Shown here: piece after piece, positions 43,316 to 52,724 of the stretch
How the letters are laid out: the number at the start of each line of letters is the position of its first letter
How positions within the stretch are numbered: position 1 is the stretch's first letter
Assembly (NCBI RefSeq): GCF_033001325.1
Contig: NZ_CP133114.1
Span: forward strand, 62,001 to 126,000
Source: Rhodopseudomonas sp. BAL398
GTDB taxonomy: Bacteria; Pseudomonadota; Alphaproteobacteria; Rhizobiales; Xanthobacteraceae
Direction: 5' to 3'
DNA length: 64,000 nt
The notes under the pieces: model-generated
Seen by the model: the letters and a program-made list of their open reading frames with translations, nothing else
Told to the model about the DNA's origin: nothing
Database searches by the model: none
Made by a program: the position numbers and the translations under genes

Positions 43316-44251
43316 ATGTCAGCAATCCGCGAGTTTCGCATCCACCGTTTTGGCGGCCCGGAGGTCCTCAAGGCCGACCAGGTCGAGCCGTCGCTCCCGG
43401 ACGCCTCCCAAGTGCTGGTGAGCGTGCAGGCGGCCAGCATTAATCCGGTCGACTTCAAGATCCGGAATGGCAAATATCCGGCGGTCAAAGAAGATCGTCT
43501 GCCGTACGCATTGGGGCGCGACGTCTCGGGTATTGTCGAGAAGTGCGGCGCGCAGGCGACCACCTTCAAGATCGGCGACGAAGTTTTCGGCATGGTCGGC
43601 ATCGGCGGCGGCGGATACGCCGAGAAGGTGGTGCTCGACCAGAAGGCGATTGCCCGCAAGCCAGCCTCACTGGATCACGTCCATGCCGCAGCCATTCCAC
43701 TCGCCGGGCAAACAGCGTGGCAGGGACTATTCCGGCACGGCCAGTTGAAGGCCGGTCAGTCCGTTCTGATCCATGGCGGCTCGGGCGGCGTCGGTCACTT
43801 CGCTGTCCAATTCGCCAAGGCAAAAGGTGCACGCGTCCTCACGACGGTGTCGACCGACAATGTTGAATTCGCGCGGTCGCTCGGGGCGGATGTCGTCATC
43901 GACTACAAAACGCAGCGGTTCGAAGACCACGCATCCGATCTCGATATGGTCTTCGACCTCATCGATGGTGAGACGCGCGAGCGTTCCTGGCCGTTGCTCA
44001 AGCGAGGCGGCGTTCTTGTCACGACCTTGACCGATCCGTCGCAGGACAAGGCAAAAGAACATGGCATACGGGCGATGCGATACACCGTCGAGGCCGACGG
44101 AAAGGAACTGGCAGAGATCGCCGAGCTGGTCGAGGCTGGAAAGGTCAAACCGCACGTTTCTAAAACCTATCCGCTCGAGCAGGCGCCCGACGCCTTGAGT
44201 GAGGTCGAGCGAGGCCATTCGGTTGGCAAGGTCGTGCTTGTCTCGAAATGA
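43316..44251 (+). CDS. NADP-dependent MDR-family oxidoreductase
   Basis: 311-residue medium-chain dehydrogenase/reductase of the quinone-oxidoreductase type, lacking structural-zinc cysteines. GroES-like N-terminal part (INPVDFKIRNGKYP, LGRDVSGIVEKCG), then the Rossmann nucleotide site VLIHGGSGGVGHFAVQFAKA. It probably reduces quinones or reactive enones with NADPH. A ribosome site (GAGGAAAG) precedes ATG 43316. It stands as a single gene. Confidence 0.88.
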   Translation: MSAIREFRIHRFGGPEVLKADQVEPSLPDASQVLVSVQAASINPVDFKIRNGKYPAVKEDRLPYALGRDVSGIVEKCGAQATTFKIGDEVFGMVGIGGGGYAEKVVLDQKAIARKPASLDHVHAAAIPLAGQTAWQGLFRHGQLKAGQSVLIHGGSGGVGHFAVQFAKAKGARVLTTVSTDNVEFARSLGADVVIDYKTQRFEDHASDLDMVFDLIDGETRERSWPLLKRGGVLVTTLTDPSQDKAKEHGIRAMRYTVEADGKELAEIAELVEAGKVKPHVSKTYPLEQAPDALSEVERGHSVGKVVLVSK

Positions 44252-44300
44252 ATGTGAGCGGTGATCGCTCTCGTGCCCGTAGCCGATGGAGTACGGCTCA

Positions 44301-44696
44301 CTATTTTGCATGAATGAGGCAAGCTATCGCCGCGACGACTACGCTCTGTGAAGCTGGTTTGGCCACGACGATGCAATTCGGCCAGCGCGCCTGAATATGA
44401 GCCGGCAGTGCCTCGCCGGTATAAAATACGAATGGAATGTTGCGTTCGGATAGTGTGACGGCGATCGCTTCACTTGTTTCTCTGCCAAGCCGAACATCGA
44501 GCATAGCTCCCGTTAGCGACGCGGTCTGAGCGATAGTTTTCGCCGCTGCCAGTGTCGTCGCTGGGCCGAGAACCTCTGCCCCGGCGTCAATGAGCATCGA
44601 CCGGATGTCGAGGGCGATCAGGATTTCATCTTCGGCAACCAGGATACGGGCGCCGGCTAATTCATCCGTCAGTGGAGGACTGGACTTGAGTCCCAT
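44301..44696 (-). CDS. Single-domain response regulator
   Basis: 131-residue receiver domain without output domain. The acidic pocket is AEDEILIALD, the phosphorylated aspartate lies in GAMLDVRLG, and the lysine in VVAKPAS. It overlaps the 3' end of the hybrid kinase gene by 35 bases and is co-transcribed with it, so it is the likely phosphate acceptor of that HWE-type kinase, in the manner of rhizobial stress-signalling pathways. Confidence 0.87.
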   Translation of the reverse strand: MGLKSSPPLTDELAGARILVAEDEILIALDIRSMLIDAGAEVLGPATTLAAAKTIAQTASLTGAMLDVRLGRETSEAIAVTLSERNIPFVFYTGEALPAHIQARWPNCIVVAKPASQSVVVAAIACLIHAK

Positions 44697-47600
44697 TGTC
44701 GTTTGGCCCTCGCACCGGCACCTCGATCCTGCAGACCACGCCCTCGGGCAAGTACTCGTGATCTACTTTCGCCTCAGGCAGTCCTTTTTCGATAAGGATG
44801 CTGCCAAATCCAAAGCGATCGGTAGCCTTCACAGGAGGGCCATCGTGTTCCTCCCATTCAAACTTCAGGACCGGGTGATCGTTCCCTCTCTCGGTCGACC
44901 ACGATATGGAAACGAAGCCCTTCTCCTTGGACAGGGCCCCATATTTCGTCGCATTGGTGGCGAGCTCATGCAAGACGAGCCCAAACGGCGTCGCAAGCTC
45001 CGGGGATAGCATGACGGGCTGGCCTTCAATCCGGAACCGCGCCGGATCTCCGATCCCATGCGCTTCCAATTGGCTTCTTGCTAGAGCGCCGAGTTCAGCG
45101 CCATGCCAGTCGGAATCGACCAGAAGCTTGTGCGCGTTCGCCAATGCTGCCAAACGTCCCTCGAAGCGCTCGACGAAGTCCTCACCCCGACTGCTGGTTC
45201 GTAGCGTCTGGCGCGCCATGGATTGCACGACAGTCAGAATGTTTTTCACGCGGTGGCTCAATTCGCCCAGCAGCAGCTTTTGCCGCTCTTCCCAGCGATG
45301 GCGATCAGTCACGTCGCGGGTGCTTTCGAAGACTAATCGTCTGCCACCGATATTGACGAGCTCGATCTGCGTTTCGACGATCAGTTCTCGGCCGTCCTTG
45401 GTTTGGTGCCGGATTTGGCCACTCCAAATCCCATCCTTTTGAAGATCGAGCTGGAGCTGCTCGAACGATGATCCTGGAACGACCGGCTTTAGAAACGTTT
45501 CCTTTTTGCGGCCGAGAACTTCGTCGCGTTGATAACCGTAAAGCTCCTCGCTGCCCCGATTCCACTGAACGATGCCATCATCAAAATCCCACACGAAAAT
45601 CGGCGATCGTGAGAGTTCCACGAGCCGCATCTCCTGGCGGAGGCGCTCTTCGCTTTGACGGAGGGCTTCCTCGACTCGGCGGCGCTCGGTGATATCGACA
45701 AAGGTCGCGACCACGCCGTCGATCTTGTCTTCAATCGTCCGGTACGGCCGCATGCGCACAAGATACCAGCCGCCCTTATGATCGGGAATTTCCTGCTCGA
45801 TGGGAGCGAGATCCTTCAATACCTTCTTCGCCTGGCTCGCCATGTCGTCGTAGTCGAGCGCATGCGTGAAGTCGGTGATCGGCCGGCCTTCATCGTTTGG
45901 CGTCACATTGAAAAGGTCGGTCAAGCGCGGGGTGAAGCGTTTGATCCGCAATGACGTGTCGAGGAACAGCGTCCCGAAATCGGTCGCCGCCATGAGATTT
46001 TGGAGGTCGCTGTGAGCGCGGGAGATGCTTTCCAATTTCAGCTTGAGCTCGTGGTTGACCGTCTGGAGCTCTTCATTGATCGACTGGAGCTCTTCTTTAC
46101 TGGTCTCCAACTCCTCAGATGTTGACCGGTATTCTTCGTTGATGGATTGGAGTTCCTCGTTAGTCGCGCGGAGCTCTTCGTTGCCCGCTTCCGACTCTTC
46201 GCGCATCGTCCTGAGACGGACTTGCGTAAGCTGAAGCTCCTCCTGGATCTGCCGGACCATCTCGCTCGCTGGCCGTTCGCTTGCGTGTACATCTTGTTCG
46301 GATGCTACATTCTGAAGCGTTTCGCCTTCGATGAAGAGAACCAAAGCAAAACGTGAGGCTTGATCATCTTCGAGCGCCGGCTTGACCTGCAGATAAACCC
46401 GGCGCTGGACGCCATCGAGGGGCATGATGATGGGAACGCTCAGTGTAGCTTCATTCCGTTCGAACGCCCGGTGCAAGGCGGACCTGAGGTCAAAGCGCAA
46501 TTCCTCGCGGACAAGATCGACGATATCGGTCGTAACCGGACCCGCTGATGGTTGCAAAAAACGACCAGCGTTCTGGGAAACGTGGATGGCCCGGTGTGCA
46601 TCGTCGACGAGAACACTCGGCGGCGCAATCTTCTCCAACATCTGCCGATGCACGGCTGCATCCGTCACGCTGCTGGCAGAGATGCTCGGGCGCGCCTGGG
46701 AGATTGGTCGCTCAGGAGCGAAATTGCCTGCCAGCAACGTCGGCAGAGCCGGGCGTCGCTCCGGAGAGAGTGCAACGGATTGGAAAATACGTGCTTCCCG
46801 GTCGAGCGCGCGAAATAATCCGGTCGGCTGATCGGCGTTTTCCGAGGAGCCAAGCAGCAGGAAGCCGCCCGGATTCAACGCGTAGTGCAGTGTGCTGCAC
46901 ACCTGTGCCTGCAAATCGCGATCGAGATAGATCAGCAGATTTCGGCAAGAGACGAGATCGAGCCGCGAAAATGGTGGATCCTTCAGAAGGCTGTGGCTGG
47001 CAAAGAGGACGACATCGCGAAGCTCGCGGCGAACGCGATAATGGTCGCCTTCCCGGGTAAAGAAACGACGCAGACGGTCATCATCGAGCTCGCTTTCGAT
47101 CGAGCTGGGATAGCGGCCCTCCCGCGCGATCGCTAGCGCGCCCGCGTCGAGATCCGACCCAAAAACCTGGATTTCCGGACGAATCTCATGACGCGCAGCC
47201 TCTTCCAGCAGAAGAATGCCGAGCGTATAGGCCTCTTCACCCGTCGCGCATCCCGGCACCCAAACGCGAATGGCCGCGCCGGATCCGCTGTTTTCAAAGA
47301 GCCTCGGTATCACTTGTTTGTTGAGAGCGGCAAAAGCATCCGGATCGCGAAAAAACGTCGTGACAGAAATCAGGAAATCGCCGAACAGCGCCTGCGCCTC
47401 TTCGACGTTCTCGCGCAGATAGTTGTAATACTGGTTCAATGTGTCTTTGCGGGAGACCTGCATCCGACGGGCGACGCGACGGACAATGGTCGCCTTCTTG
47501 TATTGCGAAAAGTCATGCCCGGTTCGTGTACGGACGTATCCGAGGATGCGGCGCAGCTCATCTTCCTGGGAATCCTGGACGATCGCCGGCATGGCCTTTT

Positions 47601-48045
47601 CGCGTGTGTTCAAAAGCTCGACGACACGTTTGGCCAGTTGGCGGACCGGCAGAACGAAGTCAGCCATCTCGGTCGCGATGGCGTTACGCGGCATCGACGC
47701 GTATTCCGCTTCGTTTGGGTCCTGGACCAGAACGATCCCGCCAGCTTCTTTGATCGCTTTGACGCCGACCGATCCGTCCGCGCCAGCTCCCGTGAGCACG
47801 ATGGCGAAAGCGTCGCCGTGCTGGTCGGCAAGTGAGCAAAAGAACAGATCGATCGGAGCCCTTTGGCCGCGCGGCTCGTCGAAAGGCCGCGCGGAAATGT
47901 GATGATCCGCGATGCGCAGCGCCTGATTGCAGATGCTGAACGATCCCACGGCGATCATTTTGATGTACTTCATTCTGCCACTCTGGTTGACGGCCGGTTT
48001 TGCCGATTGGCTATGCCATCGCGCCAGCCACATCGAGACGACCAC
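44662..48045 (-). CDS. CheB-CheR-PAS-HWE histidine kinase, 5'-truncated
   Basis: Up to 1127 residues. The CheB methylesterase domain is incomplete: its second half is present (RGQRAPIDLFF, TGAGADGSVGVKAIKEAGG with the catalytic aspartate), but the serine and first histidine motifs are missing. A full CheR methyltransferase follows (TFFRDPDAF, WVPGCATGEEAYTLG, RNLLIYLDRDLQ), then a long coiled coil, PAS domains, and a C-terminal HWE/HisKA_2 kinase (ELSHRVKNILTVVQSM, HELATNATKYGAL, GFGSILIEKGL). Homology begins near nucleotide 47925, where a membrane-protein gene on the other strand starts. The true start is uncertain (ATG 47973 possible); the methylesterase is surely inactive. Confidence 0.8.
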   Translation of the reverse strand: MVVSMWLARWHSQSAKPAVNQSGRMKYIKMIAVGSFSICNQALRIADHHISARPFDEPRGQRAPIDLFFCSLADQHGDAFAIVLTGAGADGSVGVKAIKEAGGIVLVQDPNEAEYASMPRNAIATEMADFVLPVRQLAKRVVELLNTREKAMPAIVQDSQEDELRRILGYVRTRTGHDFSQYKKATIVRRVARRMQVSRKDTLNQYYNYLRENVEEAQALFGDFLISVTTFFRDPDAFAALNKQVIPRLFENSGSGAAIRVWVPGCATGEEAYTLGILLLEEAARHEIRPEIQVFGSDLDAGALAIAREGRYPSSIESELDDDRLRRFFTREGDHYRVRRELRDVVLFASHSLLKDPPFSRLDLVSCRNLLIYLDRDLQAQVCSTLHYALNPGGFLLLGSSENADQPTGLFRALDREARIFQSVALSPERRPALPTLLAGNFAPERPISQARPSISASSVTDAAVHRQMLEKIAPPSVLVDDAHRAIHVSQNAGRFLQPSAGPVTTDIVDLVREELRFDLRSALHRAFERNEATLSVPIIMPLDGVQRRVYLQVKPALEDDQASRFALVLFIEGETLQNVASEQDVHASERPASEMVRQIQEELQLTQVRLRTMREESEAGNEELRATNEELQSINEEYRSTSEELETSKEELQSINEELQTVNHELKLKLESISRAHSDLQNLMAATDFGTLFLDTSLRIKRFTPRLTDLFNVTPNDEGRPITDFTHALDYDDMASQAKKVLKDLAPIEQEIPDHKGGWYLVRMRPYRTIEDKIDGVVATFVDITERRRVEEALRQSEERLRQEMRLVELSRSPIFVWDFDDGIVQWNRGSEELYGYQRDEVLGRKKETFLKPVVPGSSFEQLQLDLQKDGIWSGQIRHQTKDGRELIVETQIELVNIGGRRLVFESTRDVTDRHRWEERQKLLLGELSHRVKNILTVVQSMARQTLRTSSRGEDFVERFEGRLAALANAHKLLVDSDWHGAELGALARSQLEAHGIGDPARFRIEGQPVMLSPELATPFGLVLHELATNATKYGALSKEKGFVSISWSTERGNDHPVLKFEWEEHDGPPVKATDRFGFGSILIEKGLPEAKVDHEYLPEGVVCRIEVPVRGPNDNGTQVQSSTDG

Positions 48046-48511
48046 CGGCGCAAAGGAATCCTTGATTCATCTTCTCATATTCGCGGAGGTCGGCATACCT
48101 CTGCTGGCGGCGATGTTCTTGAATATCAACCCGCTCGTTATCGCCGTGATGATCCTGATGTTCTTCGTGCATGAGGTAACCGCGCTGTGGGACGTAAGCT
48201 ATGCGACGACCGCGCGCACGGTCACCCCGAGCGAACAGCACGTCCATAGCTTTCTCGAGATGATTCCGTTGATGGCGATCGTCAGCGTTTTCTCACTGCA
48301 CTGGGGACAATTCCTGGCGCTCTTTGGCATAGGACCGGAGCCCTTGCTGACTGATCTCAGTTGGAAATCCCAACCACTGCCTGCGATGTATGTTGCGTGC
48401 ATCATGACGCTTATCGTGCTTTTCGAACTCCTGCCATACGTTGAGGAGTTTTTTCGCGGACTGCGCGCCAATCGGGGCAAGCTCATTCCGGCCAAGGCGA
48501 GAGACCACTGA
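47933..48511 (+). CDS. Integral membrane protein of unknown function
   Basis: About 192 residues with roughly five transmembrane helices (ILMYFILPLWLTAGFADW, LLAAMFLNI, AVMILMFFVHEVTAL, FLEMIPLMAIVSVFSLHW, CIMTLIVLFELLPYVEEFF). The conserved-looking DWLCHRASHIE, HEVTALWD and HVHSF could bind metal. No family is recognised. ATG 47933 (or TTG 47927, ATG 47963) starts inside the truncated CheB gene on the other strand, so this gene has probably lost its own upstream region. Confidence 0.7.
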   Translation: MLNDPTAIILMYFILPLWLTAGFADWLCHRASHIETTTGAKESLIHLLIFAEVGIPLLAAMFLNINPLVIAVMILMFFVHEVTALWDVSYATTARTVTPSEQHVHSFLEMIPLMAIVSVFSLHWGQFLALFGIGPEPLLTDLSWKSQPLPAMYVACIMTLIVLFELLPYVEEFFRGLRANRGKLIPAKARDH

Positions 48512-48689
48512 TCGGTGCAAAGTCGGAAGATGGGAACGCCCGCAAGATAGAATCGGTCGGACAATTCAGTTCCGGTATCGGTATGGCGCATCGTGGCCTG
48601 CAACCTGCGGAAAACTCGCAGAAAAGTCCGGGATCGGAACGATCGACACTGCCAAGTTGTTTGAAGTCGAACAACTGGAGCAATTTACT

Positions 48690-49547
48690 ATGCCATCCCA
48701 TCCGACCCCTCCTTTCCCTGCCCAGAAGCAGGTTATGCCAGGCGCGACCGACAAAATGGACCCGAAGCCGGACCATGGCGAGGAGAGCTACAAGGGCTCT
48801 GGCAAGCTGAAAGGCCTCAAAGCCATCATCACCGGTGGCGACAGCGGCATCGGTCGGGCTGTCGCAATCGCTTACGCGAGAGAGGGTGCTGACATTTTGA
48901 TCGGCTATCTAAGCGAGAATGATGACGCGAAGGCGGTCAAGACACTCGTCGAAAAAGAGGGTCGGAAAGCCGTTTTGGTGTCGGGAGACATACGCGATCC
49001 GGAGCATTGCAGGGAGATCGCTAAACGCGCCGTCGATGAGCTTGGCGGTATCGATATCCTCGTTAACAATGCCGCGCACCAAGCAACGTTTAAGGATATC
49101 GGCGACATCAGCGATGAGGAGTGGCGCACGACTTTCGAGGTTAATATCCACGCGATGTTCTACCTCGCAAAGGCGGCGGTTCCGCACATGAAGCCGGGTG
49201 CTGCGATCATCAATACGGCATCCGTCAATTCCGACATGCCCAATCCGATCCTGCTGGCATACGCGACGACGAAAGGCGCTATCCAGAATTTCACGGGCGG
49301 TCTCGCGCAAATGCTCGCGGAGAGGGGCATACGTGTGAACGCGGTCGCGCCAGGCCCGATTTGGACGCCGCTGATCCCGTCAACGATGCCGGAGGAGGCG
49401 GTGAAGACGTTTGGGAAACAGGTGCCGATGAAGCGACCGGGCCAACCAGCCGAATTGGCGACCGCCTACGTCATGCTCGCGGATCCCCTCTCCAGTTATA
49501 CGTCGGGGACGACCGTCGCAGTGACGGGCGGGAAGCCGTTCATCTGA
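48690..49547 (+). CDS. SDR-family oxidoreductase (YghA-like)
   Basis: 285-residue short-chain dehydrogenase. It has the extended N-terminus with PFPAQKQVMPGATDKMDPKP typical of the YghA group, the nucleotide motif TGGDSGIGRAVA, NNAAHQ, and the active-site Y-A-T-T-K in LLAYATTKGAIQ after INTASVNS. It probably reduces aldehydes or glucose-type substrates with NADPH under stress. ATG 48690 has GGAG 9 bases upstream; the open frame before it is not part of the protein. Confidence 0.9.
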   Translation: MPSHPTPPFPAQKQVMPGATDKMDPKPDHGEESYKGSGKLKGLKAIITGGDSGIGRAVAIAYAREGADILIGYLSENDDAKAVKTLVEKEGRKAVLVSGDIRDPEHCREIAKRAVDELGGIDILVNNAAHQATFKDIGDISDEEWRTTFEVNIHAMFYLAKAAVPHMKPGAAIINTASVNSDMPNPILLAYATTKGAIQNFTGGLAQMLAERGIRVNAVAPGPIWTPLIPSTMPEEAVKTFGKQVPMKRPGQPAELATAYVMLADPLSSYTSGTTVAVTGGKPFI

Positions 49548-49650
49548 CTTGAGGCGAATGAGCGGCAGACTTCGCAATGGGGCCTTGCGGCAGCAGCGGA
49601 AACGTCTTCGCGTATTCGGCGGCCTAATGTGCTCTTGCACGCTCGCCGAC

Positions 49651-49773
49651 CTAATTGGCGACGTGCGTCGGCGCGTAAAACCACATGAAAAAACAGAACA
49701 ACAGAAAGCTTCCCATGATCGCCACCCCAATGATACCGATCCGATCTGGGGGTTCTTCGATCTCCCACAGCAT
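49651..49773 (-). CDS. Small single-pass membrane protein
   Basis: 40 residues: a charged start (MLWEIEEPPDRIG), one strong transmembrane helix of about 20 residues (IIGVAIMGSFLLFCFFMW) and a short tail (FYAPTHVAN). It is too short for routine ORF calling, but the composition is clearly that of a membrane peptide. The ribosome site is weak (GGAAAT). It stands alone in the 370-base gap between the SDR and NRAMP genes; the rest of the gap shows nothing. Function unknown. Confidence 0.55.
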   Translation of the reverse strand: MLWEIEEPPDRIGIIGVAIMGSFLLFCFFMWFYAPTHVAN

Positions 49774-49919
49774 GTAATTTAGAAATTTCCGCATCCCAAT
49801 TCGAACCTACTCGAGACCATTTGTTGAAACGTTCGGCAGTACGGTAGTCAATTAGACCTCTAACGCCTGCTTACTGGGCCCATGGCTGGCGTTGGCCCTG
49901 TGCAGTGTCTGCTACGAGG

Positions 49920-51212
49920 TTATGCGACAAATGAAAATCCCATTCCGAGGATGCAAAGAGACATCACAGCGGTCGCGAGCCAGCCCAGCCAACAAACTGG
50001 GCCCTTCACGATCAAGTCGCCCATCACGGACTGTTTGCGTACGAGAAGCATCATAATGATCATGACCGGGGCGGCAAGGATGCCGTTGATGACGGCGCTC
50101 CAGTAAAGCGCCTGGATTGGATCGATCGGCGTAAAATTGAGCGCGATGCCGGTGGCGACGGACAGGGCGAGCACCGAGTAGAACGCGATCGCCTCTTTGG
50201 GTTTGCGCGATAGCCCGACCGGCCATTTGCGGCCTTCCCCAATGGCGTAGGCGGTCGAGCCAGCAAGCACCGGAATAGCAAGCAGGCCGGTTCCAATAAT
50301 ACCAAGCGCAAAGATCAGCTCCGCAAAGGCGCCGGCGATCGGCTTAAGAGCCTCCGCGGCCTGCGAAGACGATTGAATATTGGTGACGCCCTTGCTGTGC
50401 AGAGTGGCTGCCGTCGTCAAGATGATCGCGATCGCAATGATATTCGACATCGCCATACCGACAAGAGTGTCGATCCGAATGCGCCATACTTCCTTGGTCT
50501 CGTTCTCGGGCTCCTTTTTCAGTGGCTTTTTTTGCGGATCGATATCCTGCTCTTCGGCCTCTTGGGATGACTGCCAAATGAAGAGATATGGCGAGATAGT
50601 CGTGCCGAGGATCGCCACCAACGTCGTCAGGAACGCCCCGCTCAACTCAATTTTTGGGACGAAAAGACCGGCGAGCGCCTCGTCCCAAGGCACCTTCACT
50701 ACGAACAGCGCAATCACGTACGCGAACAATACCAAGGTCAGCCACTTGAGGATGGCGACATATCGCTCATAGTTCAGGAAGACCTGCGCCAGGACCGAGA
50801 CGATGCCGAAAACAACTACATAAAGTGGCGCCGGGCCTCCGATAAGCAATTTGAGCGCGTCGCCCATGGCGCCGAGATCGGCCGCAACATTGATCGTATT
50901 CGCGACAAACAGAAGCGTGACGAGCGACCAGATAACCGGCGGCGGATAATTGCGACAGACGTTGCCGGCGATCCCATGGCCGGTTGTTCTGCCGATTCTG
51001 CCAGAGAGTTCCTGGATTGCCACCATCAACGGATAGCTGACGAGCATGGTCCAGCCAATGCCGAACCCGAGTTGAGCGCCGGCTTGACTGTATGTGCCGA
51101 TGCCAGACGGATCATCGTCGGAGGCGCCGGTGATGAGCCCGGGGCCGAGCCGACTGAGAAAAGTCTCCTTGCTATCGCTCTTGTCGCTCTCCGGCCGAAT
51201 TCTTTGTTCCAT
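49920..51212 (-). CDS. Divergent NRAMP-family metal transporter
   Basis: About 430 residues, 11 or so transmembrane helices. The family's metal-site motif in the first helix reads DDDPSGIGTYSQAG (canonical D-P-G-N replaced by D-P-S-G). The sixth-helix motif reads TTISPYLFIWQSS, without the usual M-P-H. Metal choice may therefore differ from Mn/Fe; Mg or another ion is possible. A charged loop (residues about 220-245, QDIDPQKKPLKKEPENE) is unusual. ATG 51212 with GGGGGA is the likely start. Single gene. Confidence 0.85.
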   Translation of the reverse strand: MEQRIRPESDKSDSKETFLSRLGPGLITGASDDDPSGIGTYSQAGAQLGFGIGWTMLVSYPLMVAIQELSGRIGRTTGHGIAGNVCRNYPPPVIWSLVTLLFVANTINVAADLGAMGDALKLLIGGPAPLYVVVFGIVSVLAQVFLNYERYVAILKWLTLVLFAYVIALFVVKVPWDEALAGLFVPKIELSGAFLTTLVAILGTTISPYLFIWQSSQEAEEQDIDPQKKPLKKEPENETKEVWRIRIDTLVGMAMSNIIAIAIILTTAATLHSKGVTNIQSSSQAAEALKPIAGAFAELIFALGIIGTGLLAIPVLAGSTAYAIGEGRKWPVGLSRKPKEAIAFYSVLALSVATGIALNFTPIDPIQALYWSAVINGILAAPVMIIMMLLVRKQSVMGDLIVKGPVCWLGWLATAVMSLCILGMGFSFVA

Positions 51213-51378
51213 GATTCCCCCAAGCCCGCCTGTATAACAGATGCCGCTCGGCCGGCATTGACACAATCGCGTCCCGACGCGTGGGCACTCGGCAGCGATC
51301 CGGCTCTAAGCCCATCTTCATGTCCGTGGAACCTTGGCTGCGGTATTTAGTTTGCTATTTTCATTGGAGGAGACGGCA

Positions 51379-51747
51379 ATGGCGTCAGAAGATCGCGAAA
51401 CTTACGACCTCATCAGCAGTGACAAGGTCGAAGGCACAAATGTTTATGGCACGGGTGAAGAAAAGATCGGCTCGATCGAACGCGTGATGATCAGCAAGCG
51501 TAGCGGCAAAGTTTCTTACGCGGTCTTGGCGTTCGGCGGCTTTCTCGGCATGGGCCATGACCATTATCCCGTTCCTTGGGCGCAACTGACTTACGATACC
51601 CGGCTGGGCGGCTACCGCACCAATATCAGCAAGCAACAACTCGAGGGCGCGCCCCGCTACGCAAACGACTCGGATTGGGATTGGACGGATCCGGCCCGTG
51701 GCCGGAAGGTTTACGATTACTACGGCACCCCATGGACAATGGACTAG
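51379..51747 (+). CDS. PRC-barrel domain protein
   Basis: 122 residues with a PRC-barrel core: LISSDKVEGTNVYGTGEEKI, GSIERVMISKRSGKVSYAVL, GHDHYPVPWAQL, then a tyrosine- and tryptophan-rich tail. Cytosolic PRC-barrel proteins of this sort are common in rhizobial stress loci and have no fixed function. GGAGGAG lies 7 bases before ATG 51379. The next gene (YihY) follows 58 bases later. Confidence 0.85.
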   Translation: MASEDRETYDLISSDKVEGTNVYGTGEEKIGSIERVMISKRSGKVSYAVLAFGGFLGMGHDHYPVPWAQLTYDTRLGGYRTNISKQQLEGAPRYANDSDWDWTDPARGRKVYDYYGTPWTMD

Positions 51748-51805
51748 GGGAATACGTCCGAGTTGTAGCGCCTGCCTATTTCCTCGAAGGGTATAATGAC
51801 GAACC

Positions 51806-52639
51806 ATGCCGCGCCTCTGGTCCCTGCTTAAAGAGACCGCCATCAATTTCATCGAAGACGATGCGTTGAGCAGGGGGGCGGCAATTTCGTTTTATACAGT
51901 GACGTCTCTTGCGCCAGTTTTGCTCATCGTCATTTCGATCGCTGGCTTGATTTTTGGGCACGACGCTGCCCAAGGCGCCATTTTGGGGCAGTTAACCGGC
52001 TTGATGGGACAGCAGGCTGCTGATGTGGTTCAGAGCGCGTTGACAAGCGCTTCATCCAAATCCTCCGGGATCCTCGCATCCGCCATAGGCTTTGCCACCC
52101 TTCTTCTCACCGCGTCCGGCGTATTTGGTGAGATGCAAACTGCGCTCAACCGGATTTGGAAGGCAAAGCCGAAAGGTGGTACGGTCTCGCGCCTTGTCCG
52201 CGCGCGCGCCGTGAGCCTGGGTCTTGTCGCTGCTCTCGGTTTTCTTCTCATTGTTTCGCTGGTGGTCAGCGCGGGGCTTTCCACGCTGAGCGGCTACCTG
52301 GACAGCCGATGGCCGTTCGCGACGGTTTTGCTGGCAGTTCTCAATTTCATCATTTCCGCCGCGATCCTCGCTGCTCTGTTTGCGGCGATCTACAAGGTGC
52401 TGCCCGATCGGCCGATCGCGTGGCGGGATGTGTTTATCGGCGCGCTTGTCACTGCCGTCCTGTTCACGATCGGCAAGAGTTTGATTGGGTGGTACCTCGG
52501 CACGAGTGCCGCAGCCTCCAGTTATGGCGCGGCAGGCGGGCTGATTTTGCTGTTCCTGTGGGTCTATTACTCAGCCCAGATCTTTCTCATTGGGGCAGAA
52601 TTCACCAAAGTCTACGCAGCAAGCCGTGGCCGCGTGTAG
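51806..52639 (+). CDS. YihY/BrkB-family membrane protein
   Basis: 277 residues with six transmembrane helices and the family features DDALSRGAAISFYTVTSLAP at the start, FGEMQTALNRIWKAKP in the middle, and YGAAGGLILLFLWVYYSAQI near the end. The family is widespread, earlier misnamed ribonuclease BN, and its transport or envelope role is not settled. It stands 58 bases after the PRC-barrel gene and may be co-transcribed. Confidence 0.88.
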   Translation: MPRLWSLLKETAINFIEDDALSRGAAISFYTVTSLAPVLLIVISIAGLIFGHDAAQGAILGQLTGLMGQQAADVVQSALTSASSKSSGILASAIGFATLLLTASGVFGEMQTALNRIWKAKPKGGTVSRLVRARAVSLGLVAALGFLLIVSLVVSAGLSTLSGYLDSRWPFATVLLAVLNFIISAAILAALFAAIYKVLPDRPIAWRDVFIGALVTAVLFTIGKSLIGWYLGTSAAASSYGAAGGLILLFLWVYYSAQIFLIGAEFTKVYAASRGRV

Positions 52640-52724
52640 CGGATCGGGCGAGCATGCACGACCATCCGAAGAGACTTATCTCAACCGGTCCGCGTTTGGA
52701 TAAGTGTCCTCGCCCGAGACTCAG

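Noticed and set aside
49380-49768. Minus-strand frames of 90 and 116 residues at the SDR 3' end
   Set aside because: They overlap the SDR gene and are basic low-complexity shadow frames; only the 40-residue membrane peptide in this gap looks real.
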